A stretch of 64,000 bases of DNA. It comes from Gnetum montanum (Eukaryota > Streptophyta > Gnetopsida > Gnetales > Gnetaceae). Positions within the stretch are counted from its first letter, which is position 1, and each line of letters begins with the position of its first letter. Shown piece after piece: positions 20,816-31,369 of this stretch. Below the pieces are notes generated by a model. It had not been told where the DNA came from and did no database searches. It worked only from the letters and a program-made list of their open reading frames with translations. Both the position numbers and the translations under genes were made by a program. The stretch is taken from assembly GCA_015680685.1 (NCBI GenBank), contig MNCI01027477.1:179161-243160 (forward strand). Direction: 5' to 3'.

Positions 20816-22450
20816 GAATTTATTTCTTTTCAAGAACTGCTCAAGAATAAAGGGCAATGAAGTGAGAGGTCAAAACATTCTGTTCTACTCTTCCTTCCAT
20901 CCCCAAAGGCTAGAAAGAAGGCATGAGTGAAGAGGAGTTAGATTTATTCATTGACAAACAAAATTTTAATTCATTTTCTAGCCTCCTTAATTGGACCTAA
21001 ATGAAATAGGTCAAGAGGAAAACGAGAGTGAGGAGACAAAGAGTAGAAGGGATGAACTTCCAAAGATGGAATCTCCTCCTCCTCCTATAGATGTCACCTC
21101 AATGTTAAGTAAACTCATTTTTAAAGATAACAATGTTTGCAAATGGATTAAGGAGGTGACTAGTTCAAAGCTCTTCACATAATATCATAATTTAATTTTG
21201 ACATAACATCAAAATTTTTTATAAATATTTGAATTTTACAAAAATGAAGAAGAAAATTTGGCCTTGCATCAAAAACAAGTAGTTGATGTTGGAGGGTTTA
21301 GTAGAAAACATGGAGAGAAAGCTAAACTTACTATATCTAGGGGAATGTAGGTATAGATTGATATTGGTAAGAGATAATGAATTTTATTATAGAAACCAAT
21401 GTTGTTGTAAAGATAAACTAGTGTTTCTTCTTTATTTGTAGAAATTAAGATTAAGTTAAATAAGAATCAAATAACTTTTTATAATCTAGTTATCAACATT
21501 GATGTGATAGATAAAAGTGTTGTTGTAGAAAAAGTAAACATAGATCTTAACTATGCTAAGAATATGAGAGCACTAGGCATTGAGTAGGCTAATATCAACA
21601 CCATAGTTTTGGATTCTTTTGAGCTAATGTGTAAGAAAGAGAAAGATAATAATCACTAAATAAGGATGTTGTGAGACCAAGTGGATATTCTAGAAGCTAA
21701 GCTTAAAGACAATGAAATGATCAAGTACAATCCTCCTTCCCATGCATATTGGAGGAAGAAGAATAAATCTTTGGAATTCAGAGCTTTAATAGAATGTAAG
21801 AGGCCTATGCTAGCCTTGACATGTTCCATAACAAGCTTAAGGAACTCCACATTAGTATAGGAGAGTTACGGTAGAAAGCATCAAATAAATAAATGGTGGT
21901 ATAAGCATTAGTATTGCTAATTATTAAAGAAGAATAAAGGATTATACATAGATAAGGAAATAAGGATTTTGTTCATTTAATAGATCAAACTAGAGAAATT
22001 ATTCCATAAGTTTTCTAATAGTGTGGTTGTAAGCACATTGGAAGAACAAAAAATAGGCCTATAAGGAGAGCCCATGGAAGAGGAAGATGAAGATGACATT
22101 ACTGCTAAGGAGCTTAAAGTCTATGAGGAAGAGTGGGCTAGCATTTTGTCTAAAATCCCAACTTAGCATTCAACAATATAGACACATCCAACCTAAGCTT
22201 AGTGGAGATAGAGAAAAGAATTTTGAATTGTATAGAGACATCCAAGGTAAATTTTACATTTTCTAAAGATAGTTTTCTTTAACTTTATGTAGTGAAAAAT
22301 GAGACTAACTCTCTTTTGTTTGTCTTGGTATTATACGTAGATCTTGGATAAAGAAACTAGGAATCTACAATAGATTCAACTCTAATGTAGACTGATAGTG
22401 ATAACAAGGAGGAAGAGGCTATTGGTGGTAAAGAGAAATAAAGATTTGTA
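20816..22450 (+). pseudogene. Downstream exons of the plus-strand unknown gene
   Basis: The plus strand continues the gene: GMSEEELDLFIDKQNFNSF, then the open stretch 20991-21182 (IGQEENESEETKSRRDELPK, SPPPPIDVTSMLSKLIF), then KSVVVEKVNIDLNYAKNMRALGIE, QVDILEAKLKDNEMIKYNPP and MEEEDEDDITAKELKVYEEE near 22080. The pieces are in different frames with stops between, either from introns or decay. The composition is acidic and heptad-like, suggesting coiled coil. No catalytic motif. It ends before a small tandem repeat and an AATAAA signal, as expected for the 3' end of a transcription unit. Function unknown. Confidence 0.5.
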
Positions 22451-22467
22451 AAGTTACGTCTAGCATC

Positions 22468-22545
22468 AATTTTCTATGCTTTAGATGTGTTTGATGTAGA
22501 GTGCCAATTTTCTATGTGTTAGATGTATTTGATGTAGGGCATCAG
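22468..22545 (+). repeat. Tandem duplication of about 38 bp
   Basis: Two consecutive units begin CAATTTTCTATG and continue with TTAGATGT(G/A)TTTGATGTAG, differing at a few positions. They lie in the apparent 3' UTR of the plus-strand block. Confidence 0.8.
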
Positions 22546-22645
22546 TTAGTGTTTTGTAAAAACAATACAAAGTATAAATGACATTGGAAATAGCTCATGA
22601 CATTAATTTTTATGACATTTGCCAATGTAATAATGTTTTTGAAAG

Positions 22646-22651
22646 AATAAA
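22646..22651 (+). terminator. Possible polyadenylation signal AATAAA
   Basis: AATAAA follows a T-rich stretch with several TAATG/TTTATG elements about 200 bp after the last coding-like segment of the plus-strand block. It is a weak signal by itself in AT-rich DNA. Confidence 0.35.
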
Positions 22652-22849
22652 GTTTTCTACATCATTTCTTGCTAACTATTATTATGTGTTATAATAGTTA
22701 TAAAAACAACATAGAACATAGAATGTTATACTATTCCTTACCATTGAACATCGTTAGTTCATAGTAAGTAATAGAGTTAAAAGAAAAAAAACTAGAAACA
22801 TGAACTTATAACTTGATTTCTAATAGATGCTAATAGATGTCTACCATTT

Positions 22850-23624
22850 GAAAGAAATACTAAAGAAGAAGGTATCTTCAAATTTCAAGTGCCCAATGTT
22901 ATTGTATTGGTGATAAATTGATGAGTAGTAGTACAAGAAGTGTAAGATGAAAGTTCTTCCTTAGTAGCAAAGATATCAAGTTCTTTGAATCCTAAGCTAG
23001 TGAACCCAATATTGGAGATAGACTCTTTATTTTGATCTATCAAGCCTTTAGTATCAATAGGAGTTTTAATGAGAAAGGAACTGTAGTTTTTCCTATAGGT
23101 TCAGCTTTAATGTTGGATGGTTTATCACTAAGTTGATAAGGTTATGCCTCATGATCTAAGCAAGGGATACTTGGAATTTGGATGTCCATAGGGATGATTA
23201 TCTCAGGGTCTCAAAGAAGAAAATGTATTTCTTGGTAGATAGGAGATGAAGCTACATGATTTTGAGCTAACTAAGGGTGTCCTAATATTCCATTCATATT
23301 AGGATACTCACATATGACTATAAAAAAAGTTTTAGATTGAGTAGAATCACCTATTATAAATGGCAAGCTAATAGAATATATAATCTTTACTTTTGTACTA
23401 GTAAAGAAGATGAGGTTTGTATAGGTTTCATTGAATGTTAACTGATCATGGATATTGAGACACTTGATAATAGTCAATGTGATCATGTTAAACCCATCAT
23501 TGTCATAAACATGGATGAGTGGGATGATAGCATCAAATGATATCTTAATAGTGATGTAGATTAGCAATGAACAAATAACCCCAATATTTAAGTTATTCTT
23601 AATATTTTTATCATATAAGTTCAA
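22850..23624 (-). pseudogene. T1 aspartic protease (retropepsin) and linker
   Basis: Retropepsin cuts the Gag-Pol precursor. The open minus-strand stretch 23624-23271 reads VYDNDGFNMITLTIIKCLNI (active-site region, normally V.DNGSS.N.....L..LG), STKVKIIYSISLPFIIGDST, FFIVICEYPNMNGILGHP (normally F.V......YN.LLGRP). It then continues LAQNHVASSPIYQEIHFLL, equal to the W.H...AV.STLHQ..KF segment that follows the protease in Tat elements. Weak linker traces (GFKELDIFATKEELSS) reach about 22900. The catalytic triplet is corrupted, so it is inactive. The expected next domain, RT, is 9 kb away because of the inserted plus-strand block. Confidence 0.8.
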
Positions 23625-24699
23625 ACTATTTGGTCCATAGTGAAGGACTTGAAGGAAGGATAAGATAGCCTATGTTTGGGTAAAAATGTTACTTGGGATC
23701 ACAATGTTCTTAAGAACATTGAATAGAGTAGCAAGATTCTCTTTAGAGGTTTCTATGAAGACATAAAAGGATGAATTAGTTCCCTTGGAATGGATGATAT
23801 TGGTTATTTGATGTAGAACTTTATTATTTGTTACTTGAGATGGTTGTAGAGTAGCTGCCACTGTGATTGGTTATCTAGAAATGAATGTAGGTTGAAAACC
23901 ACTTGAAGACATAGGTTCGTATTGCTACTGGAAAAAGATCTTCTTTTGAGCCTTAGAGGATTTCTTGAATACCTCATCAACCTTTTATTTTTTCATATTT
24001 ACCTATGATTAATTGGTGTTATTACTGCAAGTAAAAATCCTTACTTGAGATGATGGAATAGATTGACTAGATAATTAGGGTGTAGAAAATGAAGGGATAC
24101 TTTAGGGTTTAGTAGAGTAATATGAGATAAGATGAGAATAGGAAGGGTGGATAGGTTAAGACAACATGAAAATATCTTTAGGTTTTTCTAAGTTAGAATA
24201 GTGAGATTGAGAAGGAGGAGTAACATAGTAGGAACATGTGGATAGATAAGGTGAATGAAGATGTTGGCTATTTAATGCTACATTGATGTGGTATAGGATC
24301 TAGGAAGGACAAGTTCATGGTGATGAAGAAGTGGTGTAATTTGATCAATAAAGCATATACGATATATTAGGTTATGAGAAATGTTAGTTATGACCCATGT
24401 AATCTAACTAATGAATGATATATGTCTCTTTTAGTGGAGAATTGTAATTATTACATTCTAGCTTAAAGGTTGAAATAACATTTCAAATTCATAATGGATC
24501 TTGAAAAAATTCAAGTTATTAATTATCTGGATGCATGATGGATGGTTCATTCTTCATCACTATATTATTTTTATCTTTGAAATCCTGTATGTTATTCTTT
24601 AAATTCCTATAGTTACCTGTGTTATGACTAGTAGTCTCATGATAGTAGTAATACTTCTTGTAGTCATATCACTTAGGCACATTAGGATATTATTTTTAT

Positions 24700-26099
24700 C
24701 TTTGAGAAGGATTTATTTCTATTAATTGAATGCAACAATAACACACCCTTGCTTGATTAGAACGTTATTTACTCTTAAAATATCCATCCCTAAGAAGCTT
24801 GTTAAGAAGTAGGGAATACCTCATGGATATCATGGTATACTGATTCATATTCCTTTAAGGCCTATGTTGTTGAGTTAAAGAAGATGGCATTGAGGGAACA
24901 TTGTTTGGTCTCTTTGAAAAGGAAGAAATAACTTGTAGTGTTATTTTTTCCTTCTCTTGCTTCACAGCTTTGTTGGCTTTGTTATGAGTTTGAAATTCTT
25001 TGTCACCATGTTGAATGGTAACGTCTTCAATACATTTGATAAGTAGAAATGTATCATTTAGAGAATGAGGCTTCAAATATAGTTAAGTACTATAGTTTTG
25101 AAGATGTTGTGAAGATGAAGTTCCTTCAAATAATATGGTAGCTTAGTTGATGTTGCTATCCATTGAAAAATGAACTTGTTGATGGGTTCATTTGGAGCTT
25201 GCTTAATAGCCACAAAGAACATAAAAATGATACTTTGAGAACTTGAAGTATTCAATGAAGGCAACTAATATTCGTTCCAAAGAGGTGATAGAACCATGAG
25301 ACAAAGATCTATACCATTCAAGTTCTCTTTCAGAAAGAGAGTTAGAAAAACCCCTAAACACAATGTAAGAATAAGGAGTAAGAAGCATTCACTCATTTCT
25401 AAATGTGAGCATATGATTCATAGGATTTCTTGTTTCACCATTGTACTTTGTAAAGGTTGGAAATGAGATTCCTTTAAGAAGAATTGACATAAGAATCATA
25501 AAGCTTATAAGATCATTTAGAACCTAATCTAGAGAAATGGAAAAGCCTCCTTGTATAACTAGTGCTTTAGTTGCCTTGTCTTCAGTGCCTTGAAGATGGA
25601 ACATAATGTCATTATGTAATGCTAGTAACTATGGATCTATTCCAAAAATAGTGTGGTGTAGGCTAAGCTACAATGGTAGGTGGAGAGGTTAGGGGAGGAT
25701 GGATGTATGAAATGGGTCCAGGTATTATTGCACTAAGTATGCTTAATGAGATAGAATTAGGTAGGTGTATTGGAGTAGGTTGTGTATAACTATGTTGGGG
25801 AACACTAAACATGGATGGAGTAATAGTGGTAGTAATTGAAATGAATGGAAGTGATGGTATAATGGATTAAAATTAAGAGATGGAATATGAGGGTAAAAAA
25901 AATGGACTTGAAAACTAAAAGGAGGATTGGGGGTCACTAACATCATTAGGAGGAAATAATTAATAGGGTAGAGGAATGGAGCTAACCAAGATGTTAATGC
26001 TAGGTTGCCCCATAATAGAAGAAACATATTTAGGAAAAGAAATTTGTGCAACAATAACATTGATATGTATTTAATAAGATGGAGCACATTCACTCCCAA
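24700..26099 (-). pseudogene. T1 gag
   Basis: Capsid-like gag of T1. The best segment, 25388-25203, reads FSNSLSERELEWYRSLSHGS, ITSLERILVAFIEYFKFSKY, matching the plant retrotransposon gag core (F..SL.G.ALEWY..L...SI.....L...F...F). A Pro- and Ser-rich N-terminal part is spread over 26099-25500 in shifted frames. After the core, 25076-24855 reads MKPHSLNDTFLLIKCIEDVT followed by a charged tail. No clear zinc knuckle was found. Several frameshifts and stops. It lies upstream of the protease, as expected. Confidence 0.72.
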
Positions 26100-26740
26100 C
26101 TAAATCACCTTTGAATACTAAATTCAAATATTATGCAAAGACAAAATCATTTTCTAGAAAATAAGAAAACTAGCTATATTCAATTAATGCAATTATAAGA
26201 TTATAGTTAGGTTTCCACAACCCACACACATCCAAAAACTTATCACACTCAAATGATATTGTAGAGCATGAAGCTCTACAACCACATAATGGCTATTATT
26301 AATGCAAGAAACAACCAATAGAAATATCTCCCATAACTAGAGACTAAGATCTTAACTCATAAGTGAGATACAATAGAATAGAACACATAAGACCAACATA
26401 CCTATAGAGAATGAGGCTCTACAACCACACAATGACTATTCTTAATGCAAGACGTAACTAATAGACATCTTTCCCATAACCTAGGATTGAGATCTCAACT
26501 CACAAGTGAGATACAATAGAATAGAACACATAAGACCAATATACCACAAGTTGATCTTGGAGTTGCAATCATCAATTACACTTACCCAATGTGTTCACAC
26601 TCTCTTGCTTAGCTCTCTACTCCCAAGAGCATTTTCTCTCCCTCATTACTAATCAACAATGATGAATACATATATATTTATGTCAAATCGGAAGATAAGA
26701 AACCTAGAAACCTTTCTCCAACTTATCCTAATGTTGCCAC
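26100..26740 (-). repeat. Possible T1 5' LTR or leader with a 143 bp tandem duplication
   Basis: This region lies just upstream of T1 gag and has no coding frame. It contains two adjacent copies of a 143 bp unit (26263-26405 and 26406-26545), each starting AGAG.ATGA.GCTCTACAACC and ending AGACCAA.ATACC, differing by scattered transitions. On the minus strand a TATA-like ATAAATATATATG lies near 26680, upstream of the repeats, an arrangement that fits U3-R of an LTR. I could not find clear LTR ends or a primer-binding site, and the right side is cut by the T2 LTR at 26741. Confidence 0.45.
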
Positions 26741-28206
26741 TGAAAACCTTGATTGCTGGAAGAAAACCAAGGATCCTTGGTGCAGCAGTTTTTCAACCTC
26801 AAGTTTCCAAGGCCTCTACAAGAGAAATGGGATTTGAGGTACTTTTGCCAATCCAGAAGATCAACCATGGACTTATGAGATGAAAAACGTGGGAGTATAA
26901 ATAGATTAGAAAAATGCACAAAAAATAAAATTTATTTTTGAACAAAAAACTCAAAACTTTATTGAGAAAGAATAAAAAATAAGTTAGAGAAATGAGTACA
27001 AATGATGTTAGTATGAGCAAAGAGGGGGTTCACTTATGTAAGAGTTCAAAGCCTATCGAAGTTGATGTGATCTACTCCACGATCTAGGTGCTAAGCCACT
27101 CCTGATGCTATTGAACCTTTCTTCACTGCTATAACCTCAAAACTAGAAGTTGAGTCACTCAAGGCTACAATTCTTCTACATTGGGGTTTAAGAGAGTGCA
27201 AGTATGGGAACTTGCAAGAGCTCTAGAGTGCTTGAAAATGCCCCAAGTGTGGAATTGTAAAAATGGATGAACTTTTTGAAAAATGCTTGTATGCCCAAAA
27301 GTTGTTAAACTTGCTAAAAATTCCAGAATTGTCAAAAACATGTTGGAACATGTAAATGGTGTTTGAGGTTGGCTTTTATAGGGTTTTTGGGCCATGAATG
27401 AGGTTGAAAATTGGCTATGATTTGGATACAAAAATGGCTACAAAATTGTTGCTAAATTTAGGTGAGATGGGTGCCCAAATTTAGGAAGTTCTTTCCCCCA
27501 TGGCCATTCCATTAACTATAAATAGTAATAAGGGCACACCTTCCATGCTGGAGATGAATCTTCCATGCTAAGCTCTCTACCATGCTTGTTAAAGTGGATG
27601 ATCAATGTTGAAGTGCATGAAGTGATGAATTTTTCCTTTTGTGGCTTCAACGTTGGGGGGATTGTATTTTCCATGCTTAGGTTAAAGACTCCATGTTGAG
27701 GGGAAACTTCCACACTGAGGAGGAAAAGTTTTTAAGTTGGGGATAAACTTTCATGTTGGGGAAAAACTTTCTAGGCTAAGGGAGAAAAGTTTCCAAGTCG
27801 GGGGAAAAGTTTCCAAGCTATGCAGTTTGTCTCCATGTTGAAGGGGGAAAGTTTCCAAAACCCCTATCCTTCCATGCTGGGGGTAGATAAGATCTACCCC
27901 TGCATGTGTTTCTAGCGTAGAAAAATATACACCCCACAAAAAACCCATTAAATTCTTTTTTAGCATTCCAAGAGGCATTTTTGAGCTCCCCAAGCTCAAA
28001 TATAGATACTAGGTGACTTTTTCACTTGGAAAACGAGGCTTTGACTACCTATAAGGCATTTTTCAGTCCAAAAGTATAAAGTATGTGAAATTGCCAATTT
28101 TGTATTACAGTTTTCACATTTACAATGAAGTTTTGCCTCAGGTTTCATGGGGTGAAAGCTACATGGTGAAGATTGGCTATAACACGAAAATTTTTGTGGT
28201 GTTTCA
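26741..28206 (-). repeat. 3' LTR of T2 (family C)
   Basis: This 1,466 bp LTR in minus orientation begins TGAAACACC at 28206 and ends GGTTTTCA at 26741. Its partner is 46200-46307 joined to 52929-54346. Its U3 (27540-27900) is packed with short degenerate repeats built on TTCCATGCTGGGG and AAGTTTCCAAGC, related to the units of the 31370-34650 array. TATAAAT-type sequence (GGGAGTATAAATAG) on the plus strand at 26891-26904 lies antisense, so it is probably not the LTR promoter. Confidence 0.85.
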
Positions 28207-28220
28207 ATGGCCCCTCTTTA
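28207..28220 (-). promoter_or_regulatory. Polypurine tract of T2
   Basis: On the minus strand TAAAGAGGGGCCAT lies directly before the LTR start TGAAACA. A purine run beside the 3' LTR primes plus-strand synthesis. It marks this LTR as the 3' one. Confidence 0.75.
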
Positions 28221-28324
28221 TTGGTGCCTAGAGGATTGACTTGAGAGGCATTGACAAAGAATACAAAACATCATTGCATATTATAATGCTAAAATGCATA
28301 CATGTCACATGAGAACCAGGCTAT

Positions 28325-28430
28325 CTAGGTCACCAAAGTTGCTAGTTTAAGATCATGGCAGGCCATGGTACTAGTTTAAGGCCTTGGTAGGCCATGTTGT
28401 TAGTTTAAGGTAATAGCAAATTATTTGAAA
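28325..28430. repeat. GGCCTTAG/AGGCCATG motif cluster, copy 1
   Basis: Short repeated phrases of the type GTTTAAGGCCTTRGYAGGCCATG occur three times in a row here. Related clusters lie at 30940-31030, 31275-31310 and 40730-40805, all inside T2. Confidence 0.75.
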
Positions 28431-28439
28431 GTAGGCTTG

Positions 28440-29640
28440 CTTATTGATGATCTATCAGCTACATGTAGTATGAATTTAGATAGGAATGAATGATTGGATT
28501 GGCTAGCTCATTTCCATCCATGTTGGCTAGTTTGAATGCTCCATTCCCATAGGCTTTGGTAACAAGGAAGGGCCCTTCCTAGTTAGCTGAGAACTTGTTA
28601 GCATGCTGATGGATGACTTTGAGGACTAGGTCCTTCTCCTTGATCTTGTGCATGGTCAAGTCATGGTGATGTTGTTTCTTTTTCCTCTCTTGATAGTACT
28701 TGATGTGAATGAGTGCTTACATACGTTGCTACTGCATCGAATCTAGGGCTACCATCTACAACTCCTTGCTTTACTCTTCATTGATGAAGTTGGTCAAGGC
28801 TACTCAGAATGATGGCATCTATAATTCGAGAGGTAAAACAACTTCAGAACCATAAATAAGGCTATAAGGGATCATGCCAATTACCATGCGATAGGTTGTT
28901 TATTATGCCCATAGTGCATGAACAAGCCACTCATGCCACTTGCGCTTGCTGTTGTTGAGCATCTTCTTGAGCAAGTTGATTGACTTGTTTCTTACTTCTG
29001 CTTATCCATTGGCTTGAGGGTAGTAAGGTGACGAGAAAGAATGCTTAATGCCTAGGTTGTGATAGAAATCCTTGGTTTCTTGGCTACTAAATTGAGGTCC
29101 ATTATCTATAACTATGGTCATGGGTATGCTAAAACAAGCTACAATGTTATCTAGGATAAATTTGTAAACTTGTTTAGATGTGGTCTTCCTTATGGAAATA
29201 GCCTCAATCCACTTGGTAAAGTATTTTGTTGCAGTGATGATGAAGCTATGTATTGTAGAAGGCTTAGTTATTATAGGTTGAATGATATCCAACCCCCATC
29301 ATTCAAATGGCCATGTTATCTAGGTTGTATGTAACTTAGTTGGTGATACATGTATTAGGTTGCTATATCATTGGCATGTGTCACATTACTTAATCTTTTG
29401 TAGGTAGCCATTCTTCATAAGGAGCCAATAGTAGCCTAACTATCTAATCTTAGCATCCCTAGCTCTGGGTCCTATATGTCCTCCACAAACTTCCTCTTAA
29501 ACCTCCTCTAGGACTATTCTAGCTTCAATTTTACCTAAGCACTTTAGGAGTATGCCATCATAGGATTGTCGACATAATGTGTTATCAGCTATGATGACAT
29601 ACTACTTAGATTGCTTCTGTATGGTGTCCTTTTGAGTAGT
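28440..29640 (-). pseudogene. T2 integrase
   Basis: This is nearly complete in order. The zinc domain reads EVCGGHIGPRARDAKI, LGYYWLLMKNGYLQKIK then CDTCQ. The catalytic core (open at 29292-29002) reads DIIQPIITKPS, ITATKYFTKWIEAISI, then VIDNGPQFSSQETKDFY with the second catalytic Asp, and SSPYYPQANG-stop-AEVRNK with the catalytic Glu; the stop is TAA where CAA (Gln) belongs. The C-terminal module EGPFLVTKAYGNGAFKLANM, DGNELANPI ends near 28445. This closely follows Tat-lineage integrases. Other TAG, TAA and TGA stops interrupt it, but the core residues are better kept than in T1. Confidence 0.92.
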
Positions 29641-30835
29641 AGTTAGGCCTTGTGAGGATTCACCATGCTTATGGTAAAATTTGATATCATCATACCATTC
29701 CTTGGGAGGAATAGTATGAATGATGGCCACAAAGGTATCCTCAGTGTTCTATGTAATGGAAGTAGCATAGTCCATGGTTAAGGTGGGAAACTTGCTAAAC
29801 ACATCTGGTGTCACACTAAGGACTAACATTGCATTTGCATTAGCTATGGAATTTTCATTTTTGGGTATTTGTTAGACATCAATGTCTATGAATTGTTGTA
29901 ATAATTACTTCCCTAGATCATAGTAAAGTTGTAAGTGCTTAGCTTTGCATTCATAGACTTCGGTTACTTGGTTAACCATGAGTTGTGATTTGCCTTTGAT
30001 GCTAGGTGTTTAATTTTTAATTCATGAGCTACCATCATTCCTCTAATCTAATCCTCATATTCTGCTATGTTATTGGTACATGGAAATCCAAAATGATAAG
30101 CAAAGGGTTAGATTTCACTAGATGGGAATGTTACAATGGCAGTAGCACTAGGTCCATGGGTGATTGAAGCTCTATCAAAGTTCATGATTGCCTCATAATC
30201 CTCAAGCACATGGCTAACTATGTTAATGTGTTCATCAGGGAACTTAAGATCTATGGTTGATTGGTTATCAATAGGTAAAACTATTGGTTGTACAACTATA
30301 ACTTGCCATTTTTTTTAGTATTGAGAGATGTAATGCAAGTCAAATTTTGTGGTTATGGCTTTCCATTAGGCTATATGACTACTTTTGTAAATGTTGGTTG
30401 TTATGACTCTGAGTATGTTATCCTTCTAAATTACATTGACTTGGCTCATGAAGAGGTAGCATCTTCATTTCTTCAAAGAGAAGACTAGTGCTAGACAATA
30501 CTTCTTCACTTCAATGTATCAAGCCCTGTGGGCAACTAACGCATGGCTAAGGTAGTATATAAGCATTTATGCTCTATTATCATGTTTCTAATAAAGTAGA
30601 GAGGCAATGGATGTATCAGAGATGATAGATAAATGTAAATTGGTTTACCTTCTTGTGGAGAATAGACTATCATTAGTTGTGTCAACTCTTGCTTAAAGTT
30701 TTCAAAGGCCTCTTGGCATTGAGAAAATTGATTAAGTGGAACTTGGGTAAAAGTGGATAAATAATGTAAAAATGCTATTAAACATTTGCAACTCTAATGT
30801 AATCAAGGCCATCCAAGGTTATTAGTGAGATAAGG
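29641..30835 (-). pseudogene. T2 RNase H region
   Basis: On the minus strand, CQEAFENFKQELTQL, IVYSPQEGKPIYIYLSS and a following A.R-YIEVKKYCLALVFSLKK form the gypsy RNase H/connection domain. Further on, FDRASITHGPSATAIV, FGFPCTNNIAEYED and IRGMMVAHEL form the second, archaeal-type RNase H characteristic of the Tat lineage. Several frames are needed, with many stops. At the RT side, a possible last piece of RT (FLGWP...) ends near 30835, after which all coding signal ends. Confidence 0.8.
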
Positions 30836-31369
30836 TCAATTTGCAAAAGGGCAATAAAGGTGAACAAAGATCACATAAAGGTCAAAAAAACGGAAGTAAA
30901 AGGCTACAAATGGTTAATAAAGGTTACAATTTTGTCAGTTTAAGGCCTTAGTAGGCCATGATGCTAGTTTAGAGTCTTAGTGGACTAGGTTGCTAGTTTA
31001 AGGCCTTAGCAAACCATGGTCATATGTTGTCAAACAGTGGTTAGGGAAGGTCAAATGCCACTATTTGATATCATTTAAAGTCCAAAAAGGGTAAATAGAT
31101 CTATAATAAGACAAATAATGAACATATAAGGTTGTATAATGTCCATAGAAGGTTAACAAGGCAACATAAGTCCAAAAACAAGCCAAAACATTATGTAATA
31201 AGGCAAAAATTAAGCAAAATAGGTTATATATGATAAAATTTGGTTAATATAGGCCAAAACGTATTAGGGTTTTGCCAATTTTAGGCCTTAGCAGGCCATG
31301 TTTTGAGGCTACAAGGGTATTAGGTGAGTTCAGGCATCAATTAGGGCTATTTGGACCAAACAATCAAGT
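30836..31369. other. Non-coding T2 segment with motif clusters
   Basis: No open frame. AT-rich sequence with repeated AAAGGT.AATAAAGG phrases and two clusters of the GTTTAAGGCCTTAG motif (30940-31030, 31275-31310). It starts where RT should be and runs into the tandem array. Confidence 0.6.

Larger units (their letters stand above)
831..26740 (-). mobile_element. T1: decayed Tat-like Ty3/gypsy retrotransposon, heavily nested
   Basis: Minus-strand gag (25450-24700), protease (23624-22850), RT (13560-11987), RNase H (3436-2590) and integrase (2290-831) occur in the normal Ty3/gypsy order but spread over about 25 kb. The gaps are filled by younger insertions: E1, two solo LTRs and a plus-strand block with an inverted repeat. 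A gypsy-type RNase H start followed by a second, archaeal-type RNase H (DEAHTSFESSA, then TNNVVESE) is typical of the plant Tat lineage. Every domain carries stops and frameshifts, so T1 is an old relic. Its 5' LTR may lie at 26100-26740; its 3' LTR is not visible and was presumably lost at the L1 junction. That the pieces are one element is inferred from order, strand and matching interrupted frames. Confidence 0.8.

Noticed and set aside
26891-26904. Plus-strand GGGAGTATAAATAG as the family C LTR promoter
   Set aside because: It is antisense to the LTR orientation set by the polypurine tract, although it recurs at 52978-52992, so antisense transcription cannot be excluded.
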